Below are positions 1 through 8,471 of a stretch of 64,000 nt of DNA, one piece after another (the first letter of the stretch is position 1; each line of letters opens with the position of its first letter). The DNA is from Paenibacillus sp. CAA11 (GTDB lineage Bacteria > Bacillota > Bacilli > Paenibacillales > Paenibacillaceae): assembly GCF_003060825.1 (NCBI RefSeq), contig NZ_CP028922.1:573001-637000 (forward strand), written 5' to 3'. A model generated the notes under the pieces. That model saw only the letters and a list, made by a program, of their open reading frames with translations. It made no database searches and was not told the origin of the DNA. The position numbers and the translations under genes are program-made.

Positions 1-1187
1 TCCGGTTTACGGAATATACTGGTGTAGTAGATGCTTTGCTCGGAACCGGAGCCAAAGGCGCTCCCCGCGGGATGTATGCTGCACTGATTCGAGAAGTCAA
101 TGACAGCGGCCTGCCAGTTGTATCGGCCGATATTCCCAGCGGCCTGAATGCCGACACAGGTGAAATGCATGATCCTTGCATCCAGGCGCATCGTACTGTA
201 TGCCTGGCTTTTCTTAAGACTGGTCTGACGCAATATCCCGGTGCTGGTGCTGCCGGGGAGATTGTAGTTCGCGACATCGGGATACCAGAGCATCTGGCCC
301 GGCAGGCCGGACATCAGGACTTCCTGCTGACCGAGGAAGTGCTGGCTGCTGAGCTTGGCGTAAAGCTTGGGAAGCCGCGTCAGCCGGATGGACACAAGGG
401 AACATACGGCCATGTGCTGCTGGCCGCAGGCAGCCTGCGCATGAGCGGCGCCGGCCTGCTCTCGGCCCGTGCCTCCTTACGTGCCGGCTGCGGCCTGGCC
501 ACCTGGGCGCTGCCCGCGGGTGTTCTGCCGTTGGTGATTGGCGCAGCGCCAGAGCTGATGCTGGCTCCGGTCGGCGAGCCTGGGTCCGACGCATACGATG
601 CGACTGCCTCGGACGAGGTGCTGCGCCTGCTGGAAGCGCGCGATGTGCTCGCCGCCGGCCCCGGCTTAGGCCGGTTCGAAGGCGATGGCCGCTTTCTGCG
701 CGCGCTATGGGAAGGCGCGAAGACGCCGCTCGTCCTGGACGCAGATGCGCTGAATATGCTCGCGGACGCAGGCGGCTTGTCCGCCTGGCCGCGCCGGGAA
801 GCGGCGACGGTGCTCACGCCGCACCCCGGGGAAATGGCGCGGCTTGCGGGCGTCAGTACCGCTGAGGTTCAGCGGGACCGGATCGGCCTCGCCCGCCGCT
901 TCGCTCTTGAGCACGGCGTGACGCTCGTGCTGAAGGGTGCCCGCACCGTAATAGCCGGTGCGGATGGCCGCACCTTCGTGAACATGACCGGCAATCCGGG
1001 CATGGCGACTGGCGGTGCGGGTGATGTGCTAACCGGCATCATCGCCGGCTTGCTGGCGCAGGGGCTGGATGCCGCTGCTGCCGCGGCCTATGGCGTGTAT
1101 TTACACGGCCAGGCAGGGGATCGGGCCGCTGCTATGCGCACGGGCGCGGCCTCGCTGATCGCGGGTGATATCCTCGAAGCGCTTTAG
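1..1187 (+). CDS. nnrD: Bifunctional NAD(P)H-hydrate repair enzyme (epimerase + ADP-dependent dehydratase), 5' end outside window
   Basis: This enzyme repairs hydrated NADH/NADPH: the N-terminal YjeF_N part epimerises NAD(P)HX and the C-terminal ribokinase-like part dehydrates it using ADP. The frame is open from base 3. The first visible residues include DALLGTGAKG, the conserved phosphate-binding segment of the epimerase domain, so the gene starts upstream of the window. The TTG at 36 is not a real start. The dehydratase signature GNPGMATGGAGDVLTGI lies about 50 residues before the stop, with the catalytic Asp in GGAGD. The region from 400 to 1187 is very GC-rich and alanine-rich compared with the flanks. 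The next transcribed unit starts with the proS T-box leader. Confidence 0.93.
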   Translation, partial: RFTEYTGVVDALLGTGAKGAPRGMYAALIREVNDSGLPVVSADIPSGLNADTGEMHDPCIQAHRTVCLAFLKTGLTQYPGAGAAGEIVVRDIGIPEHLARQAGHQDFLLTEEVLAAELGVKLGKPRQPDGHKGTYGHVLLAAGSLRMSGAGLLSARASLRAGCGLATWALPAGVLPLVIGAAPELMLAPVGEPGSDAYDATASDEVLRLLEARDVLAAGPGLGRFEGDGRFLRALWEGAKTPLVLDADALNMLADAGGLSAWPRREAATVLTPHPGEMARLAGVSTAEVQRDRIGLARRFALEHGVTLVLKGARTVIAGADGRTFVNMTGNPGMATGGAGDVLTGIIAGLLAQGLDAAAAAAYGVYLHGQAGDRAAAMRTGAASLIAGDILEAL

Positions 1188-1224
1188 AGGCTGCCCGGAG
1201 GCTTGACGGCAGGCCTCAGCTTGG

Positions 1225-1523
1225 GGTAAATTAACGTAGACAAGAGTTAATTTGTGATCATAATGAACAGCGATGACCAAGAATATAATGTTCGAATACG
1301 GCCGTGATCAGAGAGGAAGTCCTTAGGCTGAGAGACTTTCCGGTACGCTTGAATATTCCCGCCTTGAGAGCTGTGCCGGGGCCTTAATTATGGCCATATA
1401 AACCGGCTCCGCGTGCTCCCGCGTTACCAGAGCTTGGAGAGATGCTGCCCTTTAACATAGGGATGGCGTCTGAATTAGGGTGGTACCGCGAACGCATTCG
1501 TCCCTTACGGATGCGTTCTTTTT
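1225..1523 (+). promoter_or_regulatory. T-box riboswitch leader of proS
   Basis: The conserved T-box sequence AGGGTGGTACCGCG is at 1477-1490. It is followed at once by a terminator stem (1491-1517, arms AACGCAT/ATGCGTT) and a T-rich tract. The region upstream is long and stem-rich, as in Stem I to III of T-box leaders. Uncharged tRNA-Pro is expected to stabilise the antiterminator and switch proS on. Proline-type codons CCC/CCG occur at about 1358-1361 in the 3' part of the presumed Stem I, but I could not fold the RNA well enough to name the specifier. The 5' boundary is approximate. Confidence 0.9.
1491..1523 (+). terminator. Regulated terminator of the proS T-box
   Basis: Inverted repeat AACGCAT...ATGCGTT followed by TCTTTTTG. 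Its 5' arm directly follows the T-box sequence, the usual arrangement for mutually exclusive antiterminator and terminator. Confidence 0.85.
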
Positions 1524-1563
1524 GTTTTTCAATTTAAGCTGATTAGACAGGAGAGATTAGGAA

Positions 1564-3276
1564 ATGAGACAGGATAAATTGCTGATTCCAACGCTGCGTG
1601 AGGCACCAGCCGATGCGGAAGCCTTGAGTCATAAGCTGCTGCTTCGCGGCGGATATATCCGCCAGCTTGCTGCCGGGGTCTACACTTATTTGCCGCTGGG
1701 CTGGCGCGTACTGAAGAAGGTATCCGAAATCGTTCGTGAAGAGATGGATCGTGCGGGGGCTCAAGAGCTGCTGATGCCGGCTATGCAGCCTGCAGAGCTG
1801 TGGCGTGAATCGGGCCGCTATGATGTATATGGCCCTGAGCTGATTCGGCTGAAGGATCGTCATGACCGGGAGTTTGCCCTCGGACCTACACATGAAGAGG
1901 TCATTACAACCGTAGTGCGCAACGATGTGTATTCTTATCGTAAGCTGCCTATGACGCTGTATCAGATTCAGACCAAGTACCGTGACGAACGCCGTCCTCG
2001 CTTTGGGCTGCTACGCGGACGTGAATTTATGATGAAGGATGCTTATTCCTTTGATACGGACTGGGAGGGGCTGGATAAGAACTACTGGAATATGTACCAT
2101 GCCTATGAGCGGATCTTCACTCGCTGTGGTCTGAATTTCCGCGCGGTTGAAGCGGATGCCGGTTCCATCGGGGGCGAAGGCGGTACTCATGAATTTATGG
2201 CCCTGGCTGAGATCGGGGAAGACACAATCGTCAGCAGTGTGAACGGTGACTATGCTGCGAACCTGGAGAAGGCGGTGGCTGGACCAAGAGTGCGTAAGGA
2301 TACGGGCTTTGATCCTGGAACAGCTCCAGCGGTGGAAGAACTGCATACACCAGGCGCATCGACGATTCAACAATTGACTGACTCCCTGGGTATCCAGGCT
2401 GACCAGCTCGTTAAGACGATGCTGTATGTTGTAGATGGGAAGACGATTGCTGTGCTTGTTCGTGGCGATCATGAAGTGAATGAGGTTAAGCTGAAGAACC
2501 TGCTTGGAGCGGAGAATGTAAGACTGGCGGAGTACGCCGAAGCAGCTGCTGCCGGAGCAGTTACAGGTTTTGCCGGGCCTGTAGGTCTGAACATTCCGAT
2601 CATTGTGGACGAGGACGTAGCCGTTCCGGCCGCGTGGATCGTCGGTGCGAATAAAGCGGACTACCACCTGAAGAATGTCGTTCTGGGCCGCGACTTCTCG
2701 GCTGAGCGGACAGGCGACGTAAGAAATGTAACGGAAGATGATGTTTGTCCGGTCACCGGTGGACCGCTTCAGTTCCACCGCGGCATCGAAGTCGGCCATG
2801 TGTTCAAGCTGGGTACGAAGTACAGCGAGAAGCTGGGCGCGAAGTTCCTTGATCCTTCAGGCAAGGAGCAGCCTATGATTATGGGCTGCTACGGCATCGG
2901 GGTATCGCGGATTCTGTCCGCGGTGACAGAGCAGCGCGGGGACGAAGCAGGAGGCATGGTCTGGCCGGCGGAAATTACGCCGTACCAAGTGCATCTGATT
3001 CTGATCTCTGTGAAGGACACCGCTCAGGTTGAGCTGGCGGAAGCGATCTATACCCGTCTGCAGGAAGCTGGCGTTGAGGTGCTGTTTGATGACCGCGATG
3101 AGCGTGCAGGCGTGAAGTTCAAAGATGCGGATCTGATCGGCGTGCCGCTGCGCGTGACGGTTGGCAAGCAGGCTGGCGAAGGTCTGGTAGAGTTCAAGAA
3201 CCGCAGCACCGGAGAGAACGGTGTGCTGAACGTTGACCAAGTGGCGGAAGAAATTGCGAAGTTCTACACGAAGTAA
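1564..3276 (+). CDS. proS: Prolyl-tRNA synthetase
   Basis: This cytoplasmic enzyme charges tRNA-Pro. The 570-residue length matches the bacterial ProRS type that carries an inserted YbaK-like editing domain (about residues 225-395 here). Class II motifs are visible: GPTHEEV (108-113), RDERRPRFG with REFMMKDAY (140-161, motif 2), and [11 protein letters not shown] (about 440-450, motif 3). The anticodon-binding domain fills the last 100 residues. The ATG at 1564 follows an AGGAGAG site at about 1550. The gene stands alone behind its T-box leader and ends at a hairpin shared with the convergent SDR gene. Confidence 0.97.
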   Translation: MRQDKLLIPTLREAPADAEALSHKLLLRGGYIRQLAAGVYTYLPLGWRVLKKVSEIVREEMDRAGAQELLMPAMQPAELWRESGRYDVYGPELIRLKDRHDREFALGPTHEEVITTVVRNDVYSYRKLPMTLYQIQTKYRDERRPRFGLLRGREFMMKDAYSFDTDWEGLDKNYWNMYHAYERIFTRCGLNFRAVEADAGSIGGEGGTHEFMALAEIGEDTIVSSVNGDYAANLEKAVAGPRVRKDTGFDPGTAPAVEELHTPGASTIQQLTDSLGIQADQLVKTMLYVVDGKTIAVLVRGDHEVNEVKLKNLLGAENVRLAEYAEAAAAGAVTGFAGPVGLNIPIIVDEDVAVPAAWIVGANKADYHLKNVVLGRDFSAERTGDVRNVTEDDVCPVTGGPLQFHRGIEVGHVFKLGTKYSEKLGAKFLDPSGKEQPMIMGCYGIGVSRILSAVTEQRGDEAGGMVWPAEITPYQVHLILISVKDTAQVELAEAIYTRLQEAGVEVLFDDRDERAGVKFKDADLIGVPLRVTVGKQAGEGLVEFKNRSTGENGVLNVDQVAEEIAKFYTK

Positions 3277-3349
3277 TGGGGTGGAGTGATGACGTGGCAG
3301 CTGGTTTGGCTGCCTGTCAGATTCTATAACGTGGAATATAGGAAGATGA

Positions 3350-3404
3350 ACAAAGGCTATTCTTTCAAGAGGCCCTGCGGGGCCTTATGATGAATAGCCT
3401 TTGT
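3350..3404. terminator. Rho-independent terminator between convergent proS and SDR gene
   Basis: Long hairpin with outer arms ACAAAGGCTAT / ATAGCCTTTGT and inner arms GGCCC/GGGCC, followed on the plus strand by a T-rich tract. It sits between two convergent genes and may serve both, although the minus-strand T tract is weak. Confidence 0.75.
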
Positions 3405-3423
3405 TTGTTTTGTCTATTCGGCA

Positions 3424-4323
3424 TTAGGTGGTAACCATGCTGCCCCCGTTGACATGGATAGTCTCTCCTGTCACGAAGGAGGAGTCACAGCTTGCCAGGT
3501 ACACATAGGCCGGGGCCAGCTCATAGGGCTGAGCTGCTCTCCCCCATGGTGTATCCGTTCCGAATACTTTGACCTCTTCCGGACTGAAGCTGGATACGAT
3601 CAGCGGTGTCCAGACCGGGCCCGGGGCCACGGCGTTAACTCGGATACAGCGCGGCGCCAGCTGAAGGGCCAGGGAGCGGGTAAAGCTTACGATGGCTCCC
3701 TTGGTGGAAGAATAGTCAACCAGCTCTTTATGGCCTTGATATGCGGTGATCGAGGCCGTATTGATGATCGAGGCACCTTCCCCAAGGTGGGGAAGAGCGG
3801 CCTGGGACAGGAAGAAGAAGGGGAAGATGTTGGTCTGAAAAGTCTGATACAGCTGCTCCTCGCTGATATCGACAATGCTCTTTTGCGGGTACTGCACCCC
3901 ATGGTTGTTCACTAGGATATCCAGGCGTCCGAAGCAGTGAAGGGCGTCCCGAATGACAGAATTGCAGTTCTCCTTCAGCCGCAAATCCGTCTTGATTGCT
4001 ATGCAGCGCTGTCCAAGCTGCTCAACTGCATTCTGCGTGACTTTGGCATCCGACACCTCGTACAGGTAAGCGATTACGATGTCAGCACCCTCTTTGGCAA
4101 AGGCAACGGCCACCGCCCGGCCGATGCCGCTGTCTCCGCCGGTGATCACGGCCACTTTACCCTTCAGCTTGCCGCTGCCGCAGTAAGCGGGATTGTCCCA
4201 GATAGGCCTAGGGACCATCTGGCTTTCCAGCCCCGGCTGGACTGGCTGGTGCTGCGGCGGAAAGGAGATAGGCTGTTCCTTGCAGACGGTCTCCTTGCTG
4301 TAATATGGAAAGACGGGATTCAT
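3424..4323 (-). CDS. SDR-family oxidoreductase (general-stress YhdF/YdaD type)
   Basis: Classical short-chain dehydrogenase of 299 residues with a 45-residue N-terminal extension, as in the Bacillus stress proteins YdaD/YhxD/YhdF that are often annotated as glucose 1-dehydrogenase-like. The NAD(P) site TGGDSGIG is at about 61-68, NNHG at about 139-142, and the catalytic YxxxK is seen as YSSTK. The substrate cannot be read from the sequence. The ATG has a clear AAAGGAGGAG site upstream on the minus strand. It is a single gene. The upstream 180 bp towards the alcohol dehydrogenase probably holds its promoter, but I could not choose one. Confidence 0.88.
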   Translation of the reverse strand: MNPVFPYYSKETVCKEQPISFPPQHQPVQPGLESQMVPRPIWDNPAYCGSGKLKGKVAVITGGDSGIGRAVAVAFAKEGADIVIAYLYEVSDAKVTQNAVEQLGQRCIAIKTDLRLKENCNSVIRDALHCFGRLDILVNNHGVQYPQKSIVDISEEQLYQTFQTNIFPFFFLSQAALPHLGEGASIINTASITAYQGHKELVDYSSTKGAIVSFTRSLALQLAPRCIRVNAVAPGPVWTPLIVSSFSPEEVKVFGTDTPWGRAAQPYELAPAYVYLASCDSSFVTGETIHVNGGSMVTT

Positions 4324-4507
4324 AAGATGGCAGACTCCTCCTTTGCATACCTAGGTTCTATGCCTTATGTGTATGCAATGACCCACCAGGGAATGCTGCC
4401 TAGCCGAATAGCTGCACCCCCTAGCCTTGGGGCTTTGGATAAGAAGGAGAGGGGAAACCAGGTAATCTTAGACCGTCAGCATTCTGTTGGAAGTGGCCGA
4501 CCTAGGC

Positions 4508-5530
4508 TTATTGCTTGCTGAAATCAAGTACAATCCGCCCGTTCACTTCACCGGATTCCAGTTCGGCAAAAATATCATTGATTTCATCCAAGCGGCGAGT
4601 CTGGGTAATGGCCTTCACCTTGCCGTCTGCTGCAAACTGCAGGGTCTCCTGCAGGTCCTTACGGCTGCCGACGATGGAGCCGACGATTTTGACACCGTTC
4701 AGCACGGTATCGAAGATCGGCACTTCCATCGTCTCCGGCGGGAGCCCAACGGCTACGCAGGAGCCGCCCCGGCGAACCGCCTGATAGGCCTGGCCGAAGG
4801 CAGCCTTGGATACCGCGGTGCAGATGGAAGCATGTGCCCCGCCAATTTTCTCTTGAATCCACTTGCCGGCGTCCGTCTCCTTAGGATTCACGGTAAGGTC
4901 AGCACCAAGCTTCCGCGCAAGCTCCAGCTTGTCCTCGAAGGTGTCAACCGCCACCACTTTGAGGCCCATGGCCTTGGCATATTGAACGGCCAGATGGCCT
5001 AGGCCGCCGATGCCAAAGATGGCTACCCAGTCGCCTGGCTTCGTATCGGATACCTTGAGCGCTTTGTAAGTCGTAACCCCGGCGCAGAACAGAGGGGCAG
5101 CCTCAATGAAGCTTAGAATGTCCGGGATCTTGACCACATAGTTCGCATCGGCCAGACAATAATCCGCATAGCTGCCATCCACGGAATACCCTGCATTATG
5201 CTGGTCCGGGCATAACGTCTCCCTTCCTGATAAGCAGTATTCGCAATGACCGCAGGCTGAATAAAGCCATGGGATTCCTACGGGGTCCCCTACCTTGAGA
5301 TGGGTAACGCCTTCGCCCAGTTCTTCGATAACCCCAACCCCTTCGTGACCGGGCGTAAGAGGCAGCTTGGGCTTGACAGGCCAGTCACCGTGGACGGCAT
5401 GAAGGTCGGTGTGACATACCCCGCAGGCCTCAATGCGGACTACAGCCTGGCCCAGGCCGGGGGTCGGCTTAGGGACATCTTCAATTTGTAGCTGCTTTTT
5501 GAACTCGTGAACAACCGCTGCTTTCATCAT
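4508..5530 (-). CDS. adhP: Zinc-dependent alcohol dehydrogenase (AdhP type)
   Basis: This enzyme oxidises primary alcohols or reduces aldehydes with NAD. The 340 residues are typical of bacterial AdhP/AdhT. Visible features are [10 protein letters not shown] (catalytic zinc Cys), GHEGVGVI (catalytic-domain Glu/His motif), the structural-zinc cluster CGHCEYC...C, and the Rossmann motif [17 protein letters not shown]. The start is ATG-ATG; the first is used here, six bases after AGAGG. It is transcribed alone. The 180 bp separating it from the SDR gene show no strong terminator, so readthrough into the SDR gene is possible. Confidence 0.95.
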   Translation of the reverse strand: MMKAAVVHEFKKQLQIEDVPKPTPGLGQAVVRIEACGVCHTDLHAVHGDWPVKPKLPLTPGHEGVGVIEELGEGVTHLKVGDPVGIPWLYSACGHCEYCLSGRETLCPDQHNAGYSVDGSYADYCLADANYVVKIPDILSFIEAAPLFCAGVTTYKALKVSDTKPGDWVAIFGIGGLGHLAVQYAKAMGLKVVAVDTFEDKLELARKLGADLTVNPKETDAGKWIQEKIGGAHASICTAVSKAAFGQAYQAVRRGGSCVAVGLPPETMEVPIFDTVLNGVKIVGSIVGSRKDLQETLQFAADGKVKAITQTRRLDEINDIFAELESGEVNGRIVLDFSKQ

Positions 5531-5878
5531 TGAAAACCTCTTTTCCTCTATAAATTAGGAGTAACATCTATATTATTACCACATATTTACTTACAATTTA
5601 TGAATTTTTTGAGAATATTGAGGAAATAAGGGTTTGGTTTGTTGTAGACTTTCAGCAAGCGGTTAACTGATGGGGGGCCAGAACAAAGTTCTTAGAGCAA
5701 CCCACAGGGGTGGCTAAGCATTAGACTTCCTCAGGAGAGGGCTGTTCGGTTCATGTCCGGTAACTCTGGTTAATGGAACAGGATCTCGAATGAAGCTTGG
5801 AGGCGTGATTTATTTTACAAGTTGGCAGAGCTGCGAACATGAAGTACAACCCACTTTTTCAAAGAAAGGGCGATCCCA
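5531..5878. other. Intergenic region between divergent adhP and stalk-domain gene
   Basis: The 348-bp spacer must hold the promoters of both divergent genes. The left third is AT-rich (adhP side). The right half (about 5660-5870) is GC-richer and would be a long leader for the downstream gene. I see no terminator, riboswitch consensus or open reading frame that I can name in it. Confidence 0.5.
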
Positions 5879-6718
5879 ATGAAGAAAGCTTGTATTAGTA
5901 TGATTCTCGCATTCATTCTGGTCCTTACATCATCGTCTGCTCATGCGGCAGGCCATCAAGTTAAATTGGACGGTGTAGTCCTAGCCTCAGCTGAAGTGAA
6001 GAACAACCGTACGCTGGTGCCATTGCGTATGGTCAGTGAGAGTTTGGGCGCAAAAGTTGATTGGTCCAATAGGGGAGTAGTTCTTACTAAGAAGGATATA
6101 AAAGTGACTTTAAAACAAAATAGCAGCACTGCGGCAGTAAACGGCAAAAAGGTACAACTTGATGTAAAACCCTATGCCAAGAACAATCATGTTATGGTCC
6201 CCCTCAGATTTATTGCAGAAACGTTTGGTTGTAATGTCAGCTATAGCGGCTCTACGGTAACAATTAAGAGCGCGCCTCTGGTTATTGATCAGGTGAAGGT
6301 GAAGGCTTTGCAGCAGGAATATCATATGACCATCGGCGGCGTAGTCCAGCAGATCAGTGGGAATGCATATAACGAGGCCATTTATAATATCATTGCACAG
6401 AACAAAGGCAGTGAGGTGGATGAACCGGCTAGTTACTCTTGGATGGTGAACACTGACGTGCCTGGCTCCTATTATAAGAATAATCAATTTGACTTCCTTG
6501 ACGAAAAGGGAAACAGCATAAAGCGTTATGATATCTATACTTTGATTCGCTCTTTACCCGCTGAACTTCTGGTAGGATACCCGGACGTATTGATATATGA
6601 TGCTTCTGAGGGGAAATGGTATTTATTTAACAGTGCCGCAAGAGGTTCTATTGATCAGTTGATTGATAAGGCCGCACAGAACGGTTATTTGAAGGTGATC
6701 AGCGATACAGTCGCTTAG
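5879..6718 (+). CDS. Secreted protein with copper amine oxidase-like N-terminal (stalk) domains
   Basis: 279 residues. A signal peptide with a hydrophobic core (about 5-22) and an AHA-A cleavage site is followed by two copies of the short Copper_amine_oxidN1 repeat, recognised by TLVPLRMVSESLGAKVDW (about 42-60) and VMVPLRFIAETFGCNV (about 102-117). In Paenibacillaceae such domains are common in exported proteins and are thought to bind the cell surface; they do not indicate amine oxidase activity. The C-terminal 140 residues match nothing I recognise. The start ATG follows AAAGAAAGGG. A hairpin lies about 105 bp downstream. Confidence 0.8.
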   Translation: MKKACISMILAFILVLTSSSAHAAGHQVKLDGVVLASAEVKNNRTLVPLRMVSESLGAKVDWSNRGVVLTKKDIKVTLKQNSSTAAVNGKKVQLDVKPYAKNNHVMVPLRFIAETFGCNVSYSGSTVTIKSAPLVIDQVKVKALQQEYHMTIGGVVQQISGNAYNEAIYNIIAQNKGSEVDEPASYSWMVNTDVPGSYYKNNQFDFLDEKGNSIKRYDIYTLIRSLPAELLVGYPDVLIYDASEGKWYLFNSAARGSIDQLIDKAAQNGYLKVISDTVA

Positions 6719-6736
6719 GATTAGTTCAATAGAGAC

Positions 6737-6862
6737 AAGAGGGGAGCCGATCCACATTTAGGATAGGCTTTCTCTTCATTCTTATTGGCGTTCTATTGGT
6801 GATGAAAGAGAAGAAATAATATGAACACCCCCTTCACTTTATAAGCTGAAGGGGGGTGTTCT
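6737..6862 (+). terminator. Two terminator-like hairpins after the stalk-domain gene
   Basis: A first stem (6737-6775, AAGAGGGGAGCC with AGGCTTTCTCTT) is followed by a stronger GC-rich one (6823-6862, GAACACCCCC / GGGGGTGTTC). Neither has a long T tract. Together they probably end the upstream transcript. Confidence 0.55.
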
Positions 6863-6954
6863 ATAAGTCCGGTATTAAGACTGTTATGTTGGGGGGCGAA
6901 TTATGGCTACCTTGACTGATGTTCAAACTCCATGTTCCTGCCTTACCATGCAGC

Positions 6955-6984
6955 TTCGACTTTGCCGTGAAATTAGGCTAAAAT
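6955..6984 (+). promoter_or_regulatory. Possible promoter of the SsuE-like gene
   Basis: TTCGAC (6955-6960) and TAAAAT (6979-6984) are separated by 18 bp. The match is moderate, in an AT-rich stretch about 70 bp before the start codon. Confidence 0.35.
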
Positions 6985-7052
6985 AAGAAAAACAAGAACA
7001 TAAAAATTGAAGTAATTTCTTTCTTATTTAGAGGAAAGGGGATCGATGATCA

Positions 7053-7619
7053 ATGGTTAAAGTTACGGTAATTAACGGTACGCCTAATCCTTCGTCACGC
7101 CTTCAGGCGGTGATTGAGCTGACAGAGGAGCTGCTTCGCTCACAGGGAGCTGAGGTTCATCATGTGAACGTAGGCGAGCTGCCGGCCGATGATCTGATAC
7201 ATACTCGATTTGAAAGTGAGGCCATTGTCAAAGCCAATGCCCTTGTTGCCCAAGCAGATGCAGTCATTGTGGCCAGTCCCGTGTATCAGGCTTCCTATAC
7301 AGGGGTGCTGAAGACCTTCTTGGATCTTGTGCCGCAAAAGGGTCTGACGGGCAAGGTGATCCTTCCTCTGTTCATTGGGGGAAGCCTTGCGCATCTATTG
7401 ACGATTGATTATGCTCTGAAGCCGGTTCTGTCTGCCCTTGGAGCCAGACACATTCTCGCTGGCGTGTATACGGTGGATGCTCAAGTAGCCCGTACAGAGC
7501 AGGGAGGCTTTGAGATTGCGGAGGAGCTGAAGACAAGGCTGGCAGAGAACGCCGCTGACCTGGTGCGCGAAGCCCAGCTGCGTCTGAAATTCTCTGAACC
7601 GCCGAAGGGGCTGTCCTAA
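7053..7619 (+). CDS. ssuE: NADPH-dependent FMN reductase (SsuE family)
   Basis: 188-residue flavodoxin-fold protein that reduces FMN with NAD(P)H. In other bacteria it supplies reduced flavin to alkanesulfonate or other two-component monooxygenases. The family is recognised from VINGTPNPSSR at the N-terminus (phosphate loop), SPVYQASYTGVLKTFLDL (about 75-92) and the conserved stretch GGSLAHLLTIDYALKPVLSA. No monooxygenase or sulfonate transporter is adjacent, so the physiological partner is unknown. An AGGAAAGGGG site precedes the ATG. The next gene starts 62 bp downstream and may be cotranscribed. Confidence 0.88.
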   Translation: MVKVTVINGTPNPSSRLQAVIELTEELLRSQGAEVHHVNVGELPADDLIHTRFESEAIVKANALVAQADAVIVASPVYQASYTGVLKTFLDLVPQKGLTGKVILPLFIGGSLAHLLTIDYALKPVLSALGARHILAGVYTVDAQVARTEQGGFEIAEELKTRLAENAADLVREAQLRLKFSEPPKGLS

Positions 7620-7681
7620 AGACCTGCGTTAGGTGTAAAATAGACAGCATGGAATCACCCATATGGATGGAGGAATTTATT

Positions 7682-8287
7682 GTGCAAAAGCTGGTATTCT
7701 TTGTCGGCGTTGCCGGCACAGGCAAGACGACGGTTGCCCGGAAGCTGGCGGACCGGATTCAGGCGGCTTTCCTGGACCGTGATACCGTAGGCGGACGTTT
7801 TGTGGAGAGCATTCTGGAGATGAACGGTCTGGACAAGAATGATCGCGATTCCGAGTTTTATAAGAAGAACCTGCGTGACCTGGAATATGATACGACCCGG
7901 GATATCTGTATTGAGAACCTGGCTGCGGGCCAGAACGTCTTCATGATCTCGCCGTTTACGGCCGAGCTTAAGAACAAGGCTTGGTTGGATGAGACACTGG
8001 CAGCGGCTGGCCGCGATCAGAAGCAGGTGGACGTGAAGGTTATTGTGGTGGCCTTGCAGGACATGGACGTTCAGAAGGAACGGATTATCGAGCGTCAGAC
8101 CGAACGGGATACCTGGAAGCTGAACCATTGGGACGACTTCAAGCAGCGGGTTGATTTTGTGCCGGAAGTGAATTGGAATATTCCTTCCTCCTCCGTGCGT
8201 GTATTTGATAACAGCGGCGAGCTGACGGATGAGAAGGTTGAGGGGCTGTATCAGTTCCTTATGGAAGAAGTGCAAGAAGCGCGTTAG
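7682..8287 (+). CDS. P-loop kinase/NTPase of unknown substrate
   Basis: About 201 residues. The start is taken as GTG at 7682, eight bases after GGAGG (7669-7673); the in-frame ATG at 7649 would put the ribosome site inside the gene. Walker A is GVAGTGKTT near the N-terminus, followed by the shikimate/gluconate-kinase-like pattern FLDRDTVGGRFVE. Its size and layout resemble small-molecule kinases of the AAA_33/zeta-like group. The substrate cannot be assigned. A hairpin (8307-8347) follows. Confidence 0.75.
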   Translation: MQKLVFFVGVAGTGKTTVARKLADRIQAAFLDRDTVGGRFVESILEMNGLDKNDRDSEFYKKNLRDLEYDTTRDICIENLAAGQNVFMISPFTAELKNKAWLDETLAAAGRDQKQVDVKVIVVALQDMDVQKERIIERQTERDTWKLNHWDDFKQRVDFVPEVNWNIPSSSVRVFDNSGELTDEKVEGLYQFLMEEVQEAR

Positions 8288-8306
8288 AAGCGCATAGGAA
8301 TAAGGC

Positions 8307-8350
8307 AGCGGGAGAGGGCGGCAGCATGCGAGAAACCTTCTCCCGCTTTC
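8307..8350 (+). terminator. Terminator after P-loop kinase gene
   Basis: Arms AGCGGGAGA / TCTCCCGCT followed by TTCTGT. The T tract is short, so efficiency may be partial. Confidence 0.6.
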
Positions 8351-8471
8351 TGTATACAGGCTGACTGGGTCAGCCGTTACACTACACAAGATTATATTCT
8401 GCCTGAGACTTGGCAACACGCGGCCCAGCCGCTTTTTATATTGTTCATATCATGATCCAAGGAGGCCTTTT

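Noticed and set aside
1351-1364. Assigning CCC or CCG as the T-box specifier codon
   Set aside because: Stem I could not be folded reliably by eye, so the specifier position is not proven.
2011-2799. 262-codon minus-strand frame opposite proS
   Set aside because: Shadow of proS; no motif, no ribosome site.
5660-5870. Riboswitch in the leader of the stalk-domain gene
   Set aside because: No known consensus (c-di-GMP, c-di-AMP, SAM, TPP, lysine) could be matched, and no terminator follows.
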